Positions 33,440 to 44,105 of a stretch of DNA of 64,000 nucleotides are shown here, piece by piece. Both the position numbers and the translations under genes were made by a program. The DNA is from Streptomyces sp. NBC_01591 (GTDB taxonomy: Bacteria > Actinomycetota > Actinomycetes > Streptomycetales > Streptomycetaceae), in the NCBI RefSeq assembly GCF_035918155.1, contig NZ_CP109327.1:3596001-3660000 (forward strand). Direction: 5' to 3'. How positions within the stretch are numbered: position 1 is the stretch's first letter; the number at the start of each line of letters is the position of its first letter. Below the pieces are notes generated by a model. The model was given only the letters and a program-made list of their open reading frames with translations. It did not search any database and had not been told where the DNA came from.

Positions 33440-34414
33440 GTGACCGGGATCAAGACGACCGGCGAGAAGAAACTGATGTTCTTCTCCGGCCGCGCCCACC
33501 CCGAGCTGGCCGAGGAGGTTGCGCACCAGCTGGGTGTCGGCCTCGTGCCGACGAAGGCCTTCGATTTCGCCAATGGTGAGATCTACGTCCGCTTCCAGGA
33601 ATCGGCTCGCGGCGCCGACTGCTTCCTGATCCAGAGCCACACCGCTCCGATCAACAAGTGGATCATGGAGCAGCTCATCATGCTGGACGCGCTGAAGCGC
33701 GCGTCGGCCCGCTCCATCACGGTGATCGTGCCGTTCTACGGTTACGCCCGCCAGGACAAGAAGCACCGCGGCCGCGAGCCGATCTCGGCCCGTCTGGTCG
33801 CCGATCTGATGAAGACGGCGGGTGCGGACCGCATCCTCACCGTCGATCTGCACACGGACCAGATCCAGGGCTTCTTCGACGGCCCGGTGGACCACCTGTT
33901 CGCGCTGCCGATCCTGGCCGACTACGTCGGCGCCAAGGTCGACCGTACGAAGCTGACGATCGTCTCCCCGGACGCCGGCCGGGTGCGGGTCGCCGACCGC
34001 TGGTGCGACCGTCTCGACGCCCCGCTCGCGATCGTGCACAAGCGCCGTGACAAGGACGTCGCCAACCAGGTGACGGTCCACGAGGTCGTCGGCAATGTGA
34101 AGGGCCGGGTCTGTGTCCTGGTCGACGACATGATCGACACCGGTGGCACCATCTGCGCCGCCGCCGACGCCCTGTTCGCGCACGGTGCCGAGGACGTCAT
34201 AGTGACGGCAACGCACGGTGTGCTCTCGGGTCCGGCCGCGGACCGGCTGAAGAACTCCAAGGTCAGCGAGTTCGTCTTCACGGACACCCTGCCGACCCCG
34301 GGCGAGCTGGAGCTCGACAAGATCACGGTGCTCTCGATCGCGCCGACGATCGCGCGCGCGGTGCGTGAGGTCTTCGAGGACGGTTCGGTCACCAGCCTCT
34401 TCGAGGAGCAGTAG
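33440..34414 (+). CDS. prs: Ribose-phosphate pyrophosphokinase
   Basis: 324 residues, typical size. It makes PRPP from ribose-5-phosphate and ATP for nucleotide, His and Trp synthesis. Key motifs: the ATP-binding segment 'ARQDKKHRGREPISARLVADL', the divalent-cation loop DLHTDQIQGFFDGPVDHL, and the PRPP-binding loop VLVDDMIDTGGTI. It starts at a GTG preceded by GAGGAGACTGTGCT. It lies between glmU and rplY, the usual actinobacterial order. Confidence 0.97.
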   Translation: MTGIKTTGEKKLMFFSGRAHPELAEEVAHQLGVGLVPTKAFDFANGEIYVRFQESARGADCFLIQSHTAPINKWIMEQLIMLDALKRASARSITVIVPFYGYARQDKKHRGREPISARLVADLMKTAGADRILTVDLHTDQIQGFFDGPVDHLFALPILADYVGAKVDRTKLTIVSPDAGRVRVADRWCDRLDAPLAIVHKRRDKDVANQVTVHEVVGNVKGRVCVLVDDMIDTGGTICAAADALFAHGAEDVIVTATHGVLSGPAADRLKNSKVSEFVFTDTLPTPGELELDKITVLSIAPTIARAVREVFEDGSVTSLFEEQ

Positions 34415-34447
34415 GAACAGCGGGAACAGCGGTTCCGAAGATCCACT

Positions 34448-34503
34448 TTGGGGGCGGCCTCCCCGCCGGGTAGACTCAGCGAGTTGCTCGGCGAGGGAGG
34501 CCG
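34448..34503 (+). promoter_or_regulatory. Promoter and inverted-repeat leader of rplY
   Basis: TTGGGG (34448-34453) and TAGACT (34471-34476), 17 bases apart, form a plausible promoter. Around it, CGGCCTCCC (34455-34463) is exactly complementary to GGGAGGCCG (34495-34503). The arms could pair in DNA or be part of a control site; the first arm lies upstream of the likely start point. Confidence 0.4.
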
Positions 34504-34605
34504 TACTCATATGTACGGCGGTCCGTTATCGACGCGCTCTTCGTAGCAGGCCTGTCGTGGGCCGGGTGACCGTCCGATTTTCGTCACCTTACGAGGAGTG
34601 CAGTC

Positions 34606-35184
34606 ATGGCTGAGGTCAAGCTCGCCGCCCAGGTCCGTACCGAGTTCGGCAAGGGCGCCGCCCGTCGCACCCGCCGCGCCAACCTGGTTCCCGCGGTCGT
34701 CTACGGCCACGGTGCCGAGCCGGTCCACGTCACCCTGCCGGGCCACGAGCTGATGATGGCGCTCAAGACCGCCAACGTCCTGATCGGCCTGGAGATCGAC
34801 GGCAAGGACGCGCTGGTCATCCCGAAGGCCGTGCAGCGCAACCCGCTCAAGGGCGACATCGAGCACGTCGACCTGCTGACCGTCAAGCGCGGCGAGAAGG
34901 TCAACGTCGAGATCGCCGTGCACGTCGAGGGCGACCTGGCCCCGGGCGGCAACCTCCTGGAGTACGTGCAGAACACCCTGCTCGTCGAGGCCGAGGCCAC
35001 CCACATCCCCGAGTCCGTCACGGTCTCCGTCGCGGGCCTGGACGCCGGTGCGTCCGTTCTCGCCAAGGACATCCCGCTGCCGAAGGGCTCCGTGCTCGCC
35101 GGTGACGAGGACGCCGTCGTGCTGCAGGTCGTCGCCGCGCAGGCCGAGGAGCCGGCCGCCGAGGGCGAGGGCGCCGAGGCCTGA
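34606..35184 (+). CDS. rplY: 50S ribosomal protein L25 (Ctc-type, long form)
   Basis: 192 residues. The N-terminal ~95 residues form the 5S-rRNA-binding L25 domain (EFGKGAARRTRRANLVPAVVYG). The rest is the TL5/Ctc C-terminal beta domain ([16 protein letters not shown]) with an acidic Glu/Ala tail, so this is the general-stress Ctc form. ATG 34606 follows an AGGAGTGCAGTC ribosome site. A strong terminator follows. Confidence 0.96.
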   Translation: MAEVKLAAQVRTEFGKGAARRTRRANLVPAVVYGHGAEPVHVTLPGHELMMALKTANVLIGLEIDGKDALVIPKAVQRNPLKGDIEHVDLLTVKRGEKVNVEIAVHVEGDLAPGGNLLEYVQNTLLVEAEATHIPESVTVSVAGLDAGASVLAKDIPLPKGSVLAGDEDAVVLQVVAAQAEEPAAEGEGAEA

Positions 35185-35207
35185 GCCTCGTCCGCACTGC
35201 TTGACTG

Positions 35208-35247
35208 ACGGGGCGGCGGTTCCTTGTTCGGGGACCCGCCGCCCCGT
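35208..35247 (+). terminator. rplY terminator
   Basis: Perfect 12-bp arms 35208-35219 and 35236-35247 followed by TTT, 24 bases after the rplY stop. Confidence 0.85.
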
Positions 35248-35298
35248 TTCCCTGTAATCAGCGCAACCAGCCGTCGCACGCGAGGAGACCGAGCAGAG

Positions 35299-35892
35299 AT
35301 GTCCGATGCCACCGACCCCTGGCTCATCGTGGGCCTCGGCAACCCCGGTCCCGAGTACGCGGCGAACCGGCACAATGTCGGCTTCATGGTGGCCGATCTC
35401 CTGGCCGAGCGGATCGGCGGGAAGTTCAAGCGGGCGCAGAAGGCGCAGGCGCAGGTCGTGGAGGGCCGCATGGGTCCTCCCGGGCCGGCGAACCGGCGGG
35501 TGATTTTGGCCAAGCCGATGTCGTACATGAACCTCTCGGGCGGCCCCGTCACCGCGCTGCGCGACTTCTACAAGGTGCCGACGGACCACATCGTGGCGAT
35601 CCACGACGAGCTGGACATCGACTACGGGACGCTCCGGCTGAAGCTGGGCGGCGGCGACAACGGGCACAACGGGCTCAAGTCGATGACCAAGTCGATGGGT
35701 GCGGACTATCACCGGATCCGGTTCGGGATCGGGCGGCCTCCGGGGCGGATGCAGGTCGCCGATTTCGTGCTGAAGGACTTCTCGTCCACCGAGCGCAAGG
35801 AGCTCGGGTACATGGTGGACCGGGCGGCGGACTCGGTGGAGTGTCTGCTCGCGGAGGGTCTGGAGCGCGCGCAGAGCGCGTACAACTCCTGA
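35299..35892 (+). CDS. pth: Peptidyl-tRNA hydrolase
   Basis: 197 residues. It cleaves peptidyl-tRNA released from stalled ribosomes. The first motif [22 protein letters not shown] contains the catalytic His. [10 protein letters not shown] and the catalytic Asp in HDELDIDYG follow, then [14 protein letters not shown] 35299 has GAGGAG upstream; in-frame extension to 35224 would run through the rplY terminator and is rejected. Confidence 0.96.
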   Translation: MSDATDPWLIVGLGNPGPEYAANRHNVGFMVADLLAERIGGKFKRAQKAQAQVVEGRMGPPGPANRRVILAKPMSYMNLSGGPVTALRDFYKVPTDHIVAIHDELDIDYGTLRLKLGGGDNGHNGLKSMTKSMGADYHRIRFGIGRPPGRMQVADFVLKDFSSTERKELGYMVDRAADSVECLLAEGLERAQSAYNS

Positions 35893-36004
35893 CGCCCGCG
35901 GCAACGGCGGGTGGCGCGTACATCTCTGACATTCCCGCCGGTACCCCGGCGATTTCCGGCCACGAGTTGACCGGTGGTGCCGGTCTGCCCAAGGATCGCT
36001 CCCC

Positions 36005-36475
36005 ATGAAGCGGAGCTCCTCCAACCGCGCCCTGGTCTATGCCCGCAACACCGCCATGGGCTGTGTTGTCCTGTTGCTGCTGGTGGCGGGTGTGCTGTCC
36101 TCCTGGGACGAGGCACACCACATAGTTCTGGCCAAGGGCCGTGAGCACGGCACGATGACCGTGACGGGTTGTGGCGCCGATGTCTGTACGGGTCCGTTCG
36201 CGCCGTCGGGGCAGGCTTCCGCGCGTAGCCGGGTGACGATCGACAAGTCCGTGGCGGCGAGGCGGGGTGACCGGTTCCCCGTCGTGATCAAGCCGGGTTC
36301 GGACGCTGTGGTGCGTACCGGGACGCCGGGTTTTCTGCATGCCTGGGTGCCGCTGGGCGGTGCGCTGTTGCTGGCGGGTCTGGTGATCGGCGGTGGTCTG
36401 CGGCTGTCCCGGATCGGTTGGGGTACCGGGATCGCGGGTGCGGCCCTGCTCGTGGCGACGTTCATCGCGCTGTGA
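36005..36475 (+). CDS. Hypothetical membrane protein
   Basis: 156 residues. One helix lies near the N-terminus (TAMGCVVLLLLVAGVL, ~17-32). An ~70-residue extracytoplasmic part has two Cys in TVTGCGADVCTGPF that could form a disulfide. Two C-terminal helices follow (ALLLAGLVIGGGL and GIAGAALLVATFIAL). AAGGA lies upstream of ATG 36005. I do not recognise the family. It is convergent with ppc, with only 27 bases between the stops. Confidence 0.7.
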   Translation: MKRSSSNRALVYARNTAMGCVVLLLLVAGVLSSWDEAHHIVLAKGREHGTMTVTGCGADVCTGPFAPSGQASARSRVTIDKSVAARRGDRFPVVIKPGSDAVVRTGTPGFLHAWVPLGGALLLAGLVIGGGLRLSRIGWGTGIAGAALLVATFIAL

Positions 36476-36502
36476 GCAGGGCCGCGGCCGTGTCCGGGTG
36501 AC

Positions 36503-39232
<2,730 letters not shown>

Positions 39233-39487
39233 GGTGTGCGGCTCCTTGCAGTGGTTGAGCACGGGGGTTCTCCCGGGGCCGCGGCAGGCAGCAGCCACGG
39301 GGGTTCTCCGGGGCCGCGGCAGGCAGCGGTGCTGACGCCACCCCGGGAAAGCAGAGTGCGGACCGCGCTGTCCGACCCCACCAGGATAGGTGTCCACGCC
39401 GTGGGCGCCGCTCGCGGCCCGATCGGGTTTCCCCTTGATGGGCGGCCCGCCGCGCTCTCGTGCTGCGGGCCATCGCGCTGCCATACT

Positions 39488-39514
39488 TACGTTGCCGTAG
39501 GTTACGGAACCGTA
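39488..39514 (+). promoter_or_regulatory. Operator-like palindromes upstream of the desaturase
   Basis: Half-sites alternate as TACG (39488), CCGTA (39495), TACGG (39503) and CCGTA (39510). They give two overlapping palindromes, CCGTA-N3-TACGG and TACGG-AA-CCGTA with the shared arm at 39503-39507. The block lies ~45 bases before the desaturase ATG. The TetR gene that ends this operon is the likely binder. Confidence 0.6.
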
Positions 39515-39557
39515 GCCAGAGCTATCCGTCGTATTTCTCATCCCCAGGGGACCCCCC

Positions 39558-40559
39558 ATGAACACCAGCCCCGCTGTGATCGACGACGCCCAGCCACCGG
39601 CGACCGACGGGCAGGCCCTTCCCTCCGCCACGCTCGGCGGGGACAACAAGAGGTCGATCGAGCAGCTCGCCCTTCTGCTGTTCATCGTGGTGCCGTTCGT
39701 GGCGCTGGTCGCGGCGGTGCCGCTGGCCTGGGGCCGTGGTGTGAGCTGGCTCGATCTGGGCCTGCTCGTGGCGATGTACTTCATCGGCTGCCACGGCATC
39801 ACGATCGGTTTCCACCGCTATTTCACGCATGGCTCCTTCAAGGCGAAGCGCCCGCTCCGCATCGCCCTGGCCGTCGCTGGTTCGCTGGCCGTGGAGGGTC
39901 CGCTGGTGCGCTGGGTGGCCGATCACCGCAAGCATCACCGCTTCTCCGACGCGGAGGGCGACCCCCATTCGCCGTGGCGTTTCGGTGAGAGCCTGCCCGC
40001 CCTGATGAAGGGCCTGTGGTGGGCCCACATCGGCTGGATGTTCGACGAGGAGCAGACTCCGCAGCAGAAGTACGCTCCCGATCTGATCAAGGACCCGGCT
40101 CTCCGCGGCGTCTCCCGCCACTTCATGACCTTCACGATCGTCTCGCTGGCACTCCCGCCGCTGGTCGGTGGCCTGGTGACGATGTCGTGGTGGGGCGCGG
40201 CGACGGCCTTCTTCTGGGGCTCGCTGGTCCGGGTGGCCCTGCTGCACCACGTCACCTGGTCGATCAACTCGATCTGCCACGCGGTCGGCAAGCGGCCCTT
40301 CAAGTCGCGTGACCGGTCCGGGAACGTGTGGTGGCTGGCGGTCCTGTCCTGCGGGGAGTCGTGGCACAACCTGCACCACGCCGATCCGACGAGCGCCCGG
40401 CACGGTGTGATGCGCGGTCAGATCGATTCGAGTGCCCGGTTGATCCGCTGGTTCGAGAAGCTGGGCTGGGCGCACGACGTGCGCTGGCCGGACTCCGCCC
40501 GGATCGAGTCCCGCCGGATCGGCTCCCGGCGCGACCCCGAGCGCGCCGACGCGGCATGA
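39558..40559 (+). CDS. Acyl-CoA (fatty acid) desaturase
   Basis: 333-residue integral membrane di-iron enzyme. Four hydrophobic helices surround three His boxes: GFHRYFTHG (H-x4-H) near residue 85, DHRKHHRF (H-x2-HH), and WHNLHHADP (H-x2-HH) near residue 275. This is the acyl-CoA delta-9 desaturase class that introduces a cis double bond into membrane fatty acids using O2. ATG 39558 follows AGGGGACCCCCC. The gene is coupled to the following TetR gene (ATGA), an arrangement typical for control of unsaturation. Confidence 0.92.
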   Translation: MNTSPAVIDDAQPPATDGQALPSATLGGDNKRSIEQLALLLFIVVPFVALVAAVPLAWGRGVSWLDLGLLVAMYFIGCHGITIGFHRYFTHGSFKAKRPLRIALAVAGSLAVEGPLVRWVADHRKHHRFSDAEGDPHSPWRFGESLPALMKGLWWAHIGWMFDEEQTPQQKYAPDLIKDPALRGVSRHFMTFTIVSLALPPLVGGLVTMSWWGAATAFFWGSLVRVALLHHVTWSINSICHAVGKRPFKSRDRSGNVWWLAVLSCGESWHNLHHADPTSARHGVMRGQIDSSARLIRWFEKLGWAHDVRWPDSARIESRRIGSRRDPERADAA

Positions 40560-41245
40560 TTGACGACGTGGCGACCGACTCCAGCACCAGCAGCGAGAAA
40601 AACCGTCCTTCCTCTTCCACCCGGCGTACCCGCCGGGTGCGGATGACCGGCAAGGAGCGCCGCGAGCAGTTGCTGGACATCGGTCGCACGCTCTTCGCCG
40701 ACAAGGGCTTCGAGGGCACCTCGGTCGAGGAGATCGCGTCCCGCGCGGGGGTCTCCAAGCCGGTCGTCTACGAGCACTTCGGCGGCAAGGAGGGCCTGTA
40801 CGCCGTAGTGGTCGACCGCGAGATGCGCCAGCTCCTGGACATGGTCACCAGCGCGCTGACCGCGGGCCACCCCCGCGAGCTCCTGGAGCAGGCCGCGTTC
40901 GCCCTGCTCGACTACATCGAGACGTACACGGACGGCTTCCGCATCCTGGTCCGTGACTCCCCCGTGGCCCAGTCGACCGGCACCTTCGCCTCCTTGATCA
41001 GCGATATCGCCACCCAGGTGGAGGACATCCTGGGCCTGGAGTTCAAGGCCCGCGGTTTCGACCCGAAGCTGGCCCCGCTGTACGCGCAGGCGCTGGTCGG
41101 CATGGTCGCCCTGACCGGCCAGTGGTGGGTCAACGCCCGCAAGCCGAAGAAGTCGGAGGTCGCCGCCCACCTGGTGAACCTGGCCTGGCACGGCCTGGAG
41201 AACCTGGAGGCGAAGCCCCGGCTGATAGGGCACCGCAAGAGCTGA
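40556..41245 (+). CDS. TetR-family regulator of the desaturase operon
   Basis: 229 residues. A disordered Ser/Arg tail is followed by the HTH: RREQLLDIGRTLFADKGFEGTSVEEIASRAGVSKPVVYEHFGGKEGLY. The C-terminal domain is helical and ligand-binding (TetR_C type, with 'LYAQALVGMVALTGQWWVN'). ATG 40556 overlaps the desaturase stop (ATGA); a GTG 12 bases on is an alternative. By context it likely senses acyl-CoA and binds the TACGG/CCGTA palindromes at 39488-39514. That is inference. Confidence 0.88.
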   Translation: MIDDVATDSSTSSEKNRPSSSTRRTRRVRMTGKERREQLLDIGRTLFADKGFEGTSVEEIASRAGVSKPVVYEHFGGKEGLYAVVVDREMRQLLDMVTSALTAGHPRELLEQAAFALLDYIETYTDGFRILVRDSPVAQSTGTFASLISDIATQVEDILGLEFKARGFDPKLAPLYAQALVGMVALTGQWWVNARKPKKSEVAAHLVNLAWHGLENLEAKPRLIGHRKS

Positions 41246-41279
41246 GCGGGGGCGGTGGCTGAGAGCCGGCCCGACCTGG

Positions 41280-41510
41280 TCAGCCGGATCGGGCCGCCAA
41301 TGGAGTGGGCCGCCCCAGCTGGACGCTGTTGGCGAAGGCGAGGGCCTTGGTGGTGGCGGTCGCGATCTCGAAGAGCATCACCGCCTCGGATGGTCGGCGG
41401 CCCGTCGGGGCCTGGCTCGGCCGGGTCCTGGTGGCGATGACGGCGGCGCCGATGGTGCCGATCAGGGCGAGGCTGCCGGTGACGATCGCGCCGATGATGA
41501 CGGGGTTCAC
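41280..41510 (-). CDS. Small single-helix membrane protein
   Basis: 76 residues. The N-terminus is one hydrophobic helix (PVIIGAIVTGSLALIGTIGAAVI), then a basic TRTRPSQAPTGRRP stretch and a short amphipathic region (MLFEIATATTKALAFANSVQ). The GTG at 41510 is preceded by CGGAGGC at the correct spacing. The open frame continues upstream to ~41687 with no ribosome site. No family is recognised. Confidence 0.6.
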   Translation of the reverse strand: MNPVIIGAIVTGSLALIGTIGAAVIATRTRPSQAPTGRRPSEAVMLFEIATATTKALAFANSVQLGRPTPLAARSG

Positions 41511-41741
41511 GGTGTGTGCCTCCGGGTGTTGGTGGAGCCACACCCGGAGGCACTCGCCCCACCGCCGGACCAGGGGGACGGACGCGGGCTGCTGATCGTC
41601 GACGCGCCGGCCACCGACTGGGGTCAGCGGCGCGTATGCGGTGGGCTCCTCGTCTGGGCCGAGGTCGACACCGGGCGGACATCCCACTGGCGCCGCTGCC
41701 GGTACCGTACGAAGACCGAATCACCCGCACCGGAGGTCACC

Positions 41742-42092
41742 GTGAGCGCACAGCCCGACAGCCCGTACGGACCGCTGATCCCCATGCCTGAGCTCACGCC
41801 CGACGCCTTGCGGGCTGCGGTTGCCCGGATCGCCCCCAGCCGCATTCCCGCGCTCACTCAGCATCTTTTCGAGGCCACGACAAACGCGCAGCAGACGCAG
41901 AGCCTCGCTCCACTGAGGGCGTTCATCCACTCCTGGGCCGTGTTCGTGGCGATCGAGCGGCATCCCGAGCAAGCTGCCCGGCTGCATGCGCTGGAGCGAA
42001 TCGTGGACGCGGGCGAAGAAGACCCGACCGAAGCGATCACCGAGATACGGCGTATCCATGAGACAGCGGAAGCAGAGGCCGGACTGCGGTGA
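41742..42092 (+). CDS. DUF6247-family protein (putative antitoxin-like partner)
   Basis: 116 residues from the GTG at 41742 with CGGAGGTCACC upstream. The N-terminus PLIPMPELTPDALRAAVARIAPSRIPAL and the helical body (LRAFIHSWAVFVAIERHPEQ) match DUF6247 proteins of Streptomyces. These are often followed by a small toxin-like gene. Here the following gene is frameshifted. An antitoxin role is inference from gene order; no DNA-binding motif is obvious. Confidence 0.7.
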   Translation: MSAQPDSPYGPLIPMPELTPDALRAAVARIAPSRIPALTQHLFEATTNAQQTQSLAPLRAFIHSWAVFVAIERHPEQAARLHALERIVDAGEEDPTEAITEIRRIHETAEAEAGLR

Positions 42093-42346
42093 ACGGCTGA
42101 CGTGGGACTACACCCCCAGCGCGGAGTACATCACCAGTGGGCTACCGCCCGGCGTCGTGGCGCAAGTCGAGCGACGCCACTGAGCTCGCCGCGCTCGGGC
42201 ACGATGCGGTGAAGGTCGGCAGGCCGCTCGACAGAGAGGGAGGTCTCCGAGAGTTCGACATCATGGGCGGACGCGGGTTCATCAGCTTTCTTGCCGTCCC
42301 GCGCCATGAGTGCGTCTATGTCTGCAACGTCACCTGGTACGGCTGA
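42058..42346 (+). pseudogene. Frameshifted RelE/ParE-like toxin partner of DUF6247
   Basis: The first frame encodes ...LTWDYTPSAEYITSGLPPGVVAQVER and stops at 42183. A second frame, entered near 42165-42170, continues ATELAALGHDAVKVGRPLDREGGLREFDIMGG and ends FLAVPRHECVYVCNVTWYG at 42346. Together they give a full-length small protein whose last strands look RelE/ParE-like. A net loss of two bases (or gain of one) near CGACGCCACTGAG joins the frames. The start is uncertain (ATG 42058 is in frame). It is probably a broken gene; a sequencing error is the main alternative. Confidence 0.6.
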
Positions 42347-42359
42347 GCCCTGCCGCTCG

Positions 42360-42722
42360 TCAGGCGACCCGCTCCAGGAACTCCAGCCGGTTCCCCACCG
42401 GGTCGTGGCTGTAGAAGCGCCGGTGTCCGGGCAGGTCGCCGTCCCAGTGCACCTCGGCGCCCCGCTCCGCCAGCCGGGCCGCGTACGCCTCGATGTCCGT
42501 GACGCGCAGGCCGGGGTGGGCCTTCTTCGCCGGGCGGAAGTCCTGCTCGACACCCAGGTGGAGTTGGACCGGGCCCGCCTGGAACCAGCAGCCCCCGCGG
42601 GCCGCGAGTACCGGGGGTTTGGCGATCTCCGTCATGCCGAGGATGTCCGCGTAGTAGGCACGAAGGGCGTCCTCGGAACCCTCCGGGGCGGCGAGCTGTA
42701 CGTGGTCGACGGCGGCGATCAT
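42360..42722 (-). CDS. VOC-family (glyoxalase/dioxygenase fold) protein
   Basis: 120 residues, one complete VOC module: MIAAVDHVQLAAPEGSED (first strand with His), YYADILGMTEI, GGCWFQAGPVQLHLGVE, then HPGLRVTDIEAYAARLAERG and FYSHDPVGNRLEFLE with the C-terminal Glu. Metal-binding His and Glu positions are present. ATG 42722 overlaps the tam stop (ATGA), so the two are coupled. Substrate unknown. Confidence 0.85.
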   Translation of the reverse strand: MIAAVDHVQLAAPEGSEDALRAYYADILGMTEIAKPPVLAARGGCWFQAGPVQLHLGVEQDFRPAKKAHPGLRVTDIEAYAARLAERGAEVHWDGDLPGHRRFYSHDPVGNRLEFLERVA

Positions 42723-43519
42723 CGCTTCTCCTTGCGGGCCACGGCGAAGATGCGGCGGAACGGGAAGACGGTGCCGTGCGGGCCTGCGGGGTAGGCGGTG
42801 CGGAGCAGGTCGCGGTATTCGGCGAGGAAGGCGTCGCGGGTCTCGGGGTCGTCGGCGAGGGCGGTCAGAACGGGGCGCAGGCCGGTGCCCTTCACCCAGT
42901 CGAGGACCGGGTCATCGCCGTGGAGGAGATGCAGGTACGTGGTCTCCCAGACGTCCGCCGTGATGCCGGGGGCGGTCAGCGCGTCGAGGTAGGCGGTGGG
43001 GGCGAGCACCGCGTCGGCGTGGCGCAGCCGGCCGGCGAGGCGGGCGTGCCAGCGCGGGGAGCCGGCGAGTTCGCGCATCAGGACGTGGCTGGGCTGGTCG
43101 AAGTTGCCGGGGACCTGGAAGGCGAACGTGCCGCCGGGGGTGATCGCGTCCAGCCAGGCCGGGAAGCGGGCGGCGTGGTCGGGGACCCACTGGAGCAGGG
43201 CGTTGGAGACGATCAGGTCGTACGGCTCGGCGGGGGTCCAGGTGGTGGCGTCGGCCTCGGCGAAGTCCAGGTGGGGGCCGGCGTGGGCGCGGGCCCGTTC
43301 GAGCATCTGGGGGGAGTTGTCGTAGCCAGTGATCCGGGCCTCGGGCCAGCGGTCGGCGAGCAGGACGGTGACGTTGCCCGCTCCGCAGCCGAGGTCGGCG
43401 ATGCGGGGTGCGGGGGCGGCCGGGAGTTCGGGGATGCGGGCGAGGAGGTCGAGGAAGGGGCGGGTGCGGTGGTCGGCGTGGCGCAGGTACTGCTGCGGGT
43501 CCCAGGTGGGTGCGGTCAT
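42719..43519 (-). CDS. tam: Trans-aconitate 2-methyltransferase
   Basis: 266 residues. The SAM-binding motif is RIADLGCGAGNVTVLLADRW, followed by GYDNSPQMLERA, FAEADATTWTP and LIVSNALLQWVPDH, the Tam pattern. It methylates trans-aconitate, an inhibitor of aconitase formed from cis-aconitate. ATG 43519 is used; no strong ribosome site is seen. The gene is divergent from a MarR regulator with palindromes between, as described for TamR of S. coelicolor, whose ligands include citrate and trans-aconitate (established knowledge). Confidence 0.9.
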   Translation of the reverse strand: MTAPTWDPQQYLRHADHRTRPFLDLLARIPELPAAPAPRIADLGCGAGNVTVLLADRWPEARITGYDNSPQMLERARAHAGPHLDFAEADATTWTPAEPYDLIVSNALLQWVPDHAARFPAWLDAITPGGTFAFQVPGNFDQPSHVLMRELAGSPRWHARLAGRLRHADAVLAPTAYLDALTAPGITADVWETTYLHLLHGDDPVLDWVKGTGLRPVLTALADDPETRDAFLAEYRDLLRTAYPAGPHGTVFPFRRIFAVARKEKR

Positions 43520-43544
43520 GGGATCAGGATCACGCCAGGAATAT

Positions 43545-43571
43545 CTTGATGTCAAGACACTTGAATTCAAG
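43545..43571. promoter_or_regulatory. Twin TamR-type operators
   Basis: Two perfect 12-bp palindromes CTTGA-N2-TCAAG at 43545-43556 (spacer TG) and 43560-43571 (spacer AT), 15 bp apart, between tam and the divergent marR gene. A weaker third site (CTTCATGTCGA) lies just downstream. They fit MarR/TamR binding sites. Confidence 0.75.
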
Positions 43572-43607
43572 AGACTTCATGTCGACAGACCATCTACACT
43601 GATCCAC

Positions 43608-44105
43608 ATGGAGGACGAGGTCGACCGACTGGTCGCTGCATGGCGCCGCGAGCGCCCCGACCTCGACGTGGAACCACTCGAGGTGCTCAGCCGCGTCTCC
43701 CGCCTGGCCCGCCATCTGGACCGGGCCCGCCGGATCGCCTTCTCCGAGCACAATCTGGAGCCCTGGGAGTTCGACGTACTGACGTCACTGCGTCGCGCCG
43801 GCGCCCCCTACCAGCTCTCTCCCGGCCAGCTCCTCACCCAGACCCTGGTCACCTCCGGCACGATGACCAACCGCATCGACCGGCTGACCAAGAAGAACCT
43901 CGTCGAGCGCCTCCCCGACCCCAGCGACCGCCGCGGCGTGCTCGTCCGGCTCACCGCCGAGGGCCGCGACAAGGCCGACCAGTCGCTGGCCGGCCTGCTC
44001 GCCCAGGAGCGCGCCATCCTGAGCGAACTCTCCACCCAGCAGCGTGGCGAACTGGCCGGACTGCTACGCCAGTTGACCGCCCCGTTCGACAACATCCCCG
44101 GCTAG
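43608..44105 (+). CDS. tamR: MarR-family regulator TamR
   Basis: 165 residues. Winged helix: PYQLSPGQLLTQTLVTSGTMTNRIDRLTKKNLVERLPDPSDRRGVLVRLT, a full MarR HTH plus wing. Preceding helices include EVLSRVSRLARHLDRARRIAFSEHNLEPWEFDVLTSLRRAG. ATG 43608 is used. Divergence from tam and the twin CTTGANNTCAAG sites match the known S. coelicolor TamR-tam arrangement, in which the regulator is released by citrate and related ligands. The last 42 bases overlap the 3' end of the convergent LuxR-type gene. Confidence 0.88.
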   Translation: MEDEVDRLVAAWRRERPDLDVEPLEVLSRVSRLARHLDRARRIAFSEHNLEPWEFDVLTSLRRAGAPYQLSPGQLLTQTLVTSGTMTNRIDRLTKKNLVERLPDPSDRRGVLVRLTAEGRDKADQSLAGLLAQERAILSELSTQQRGELAGLLRQLTAPFDNIPG

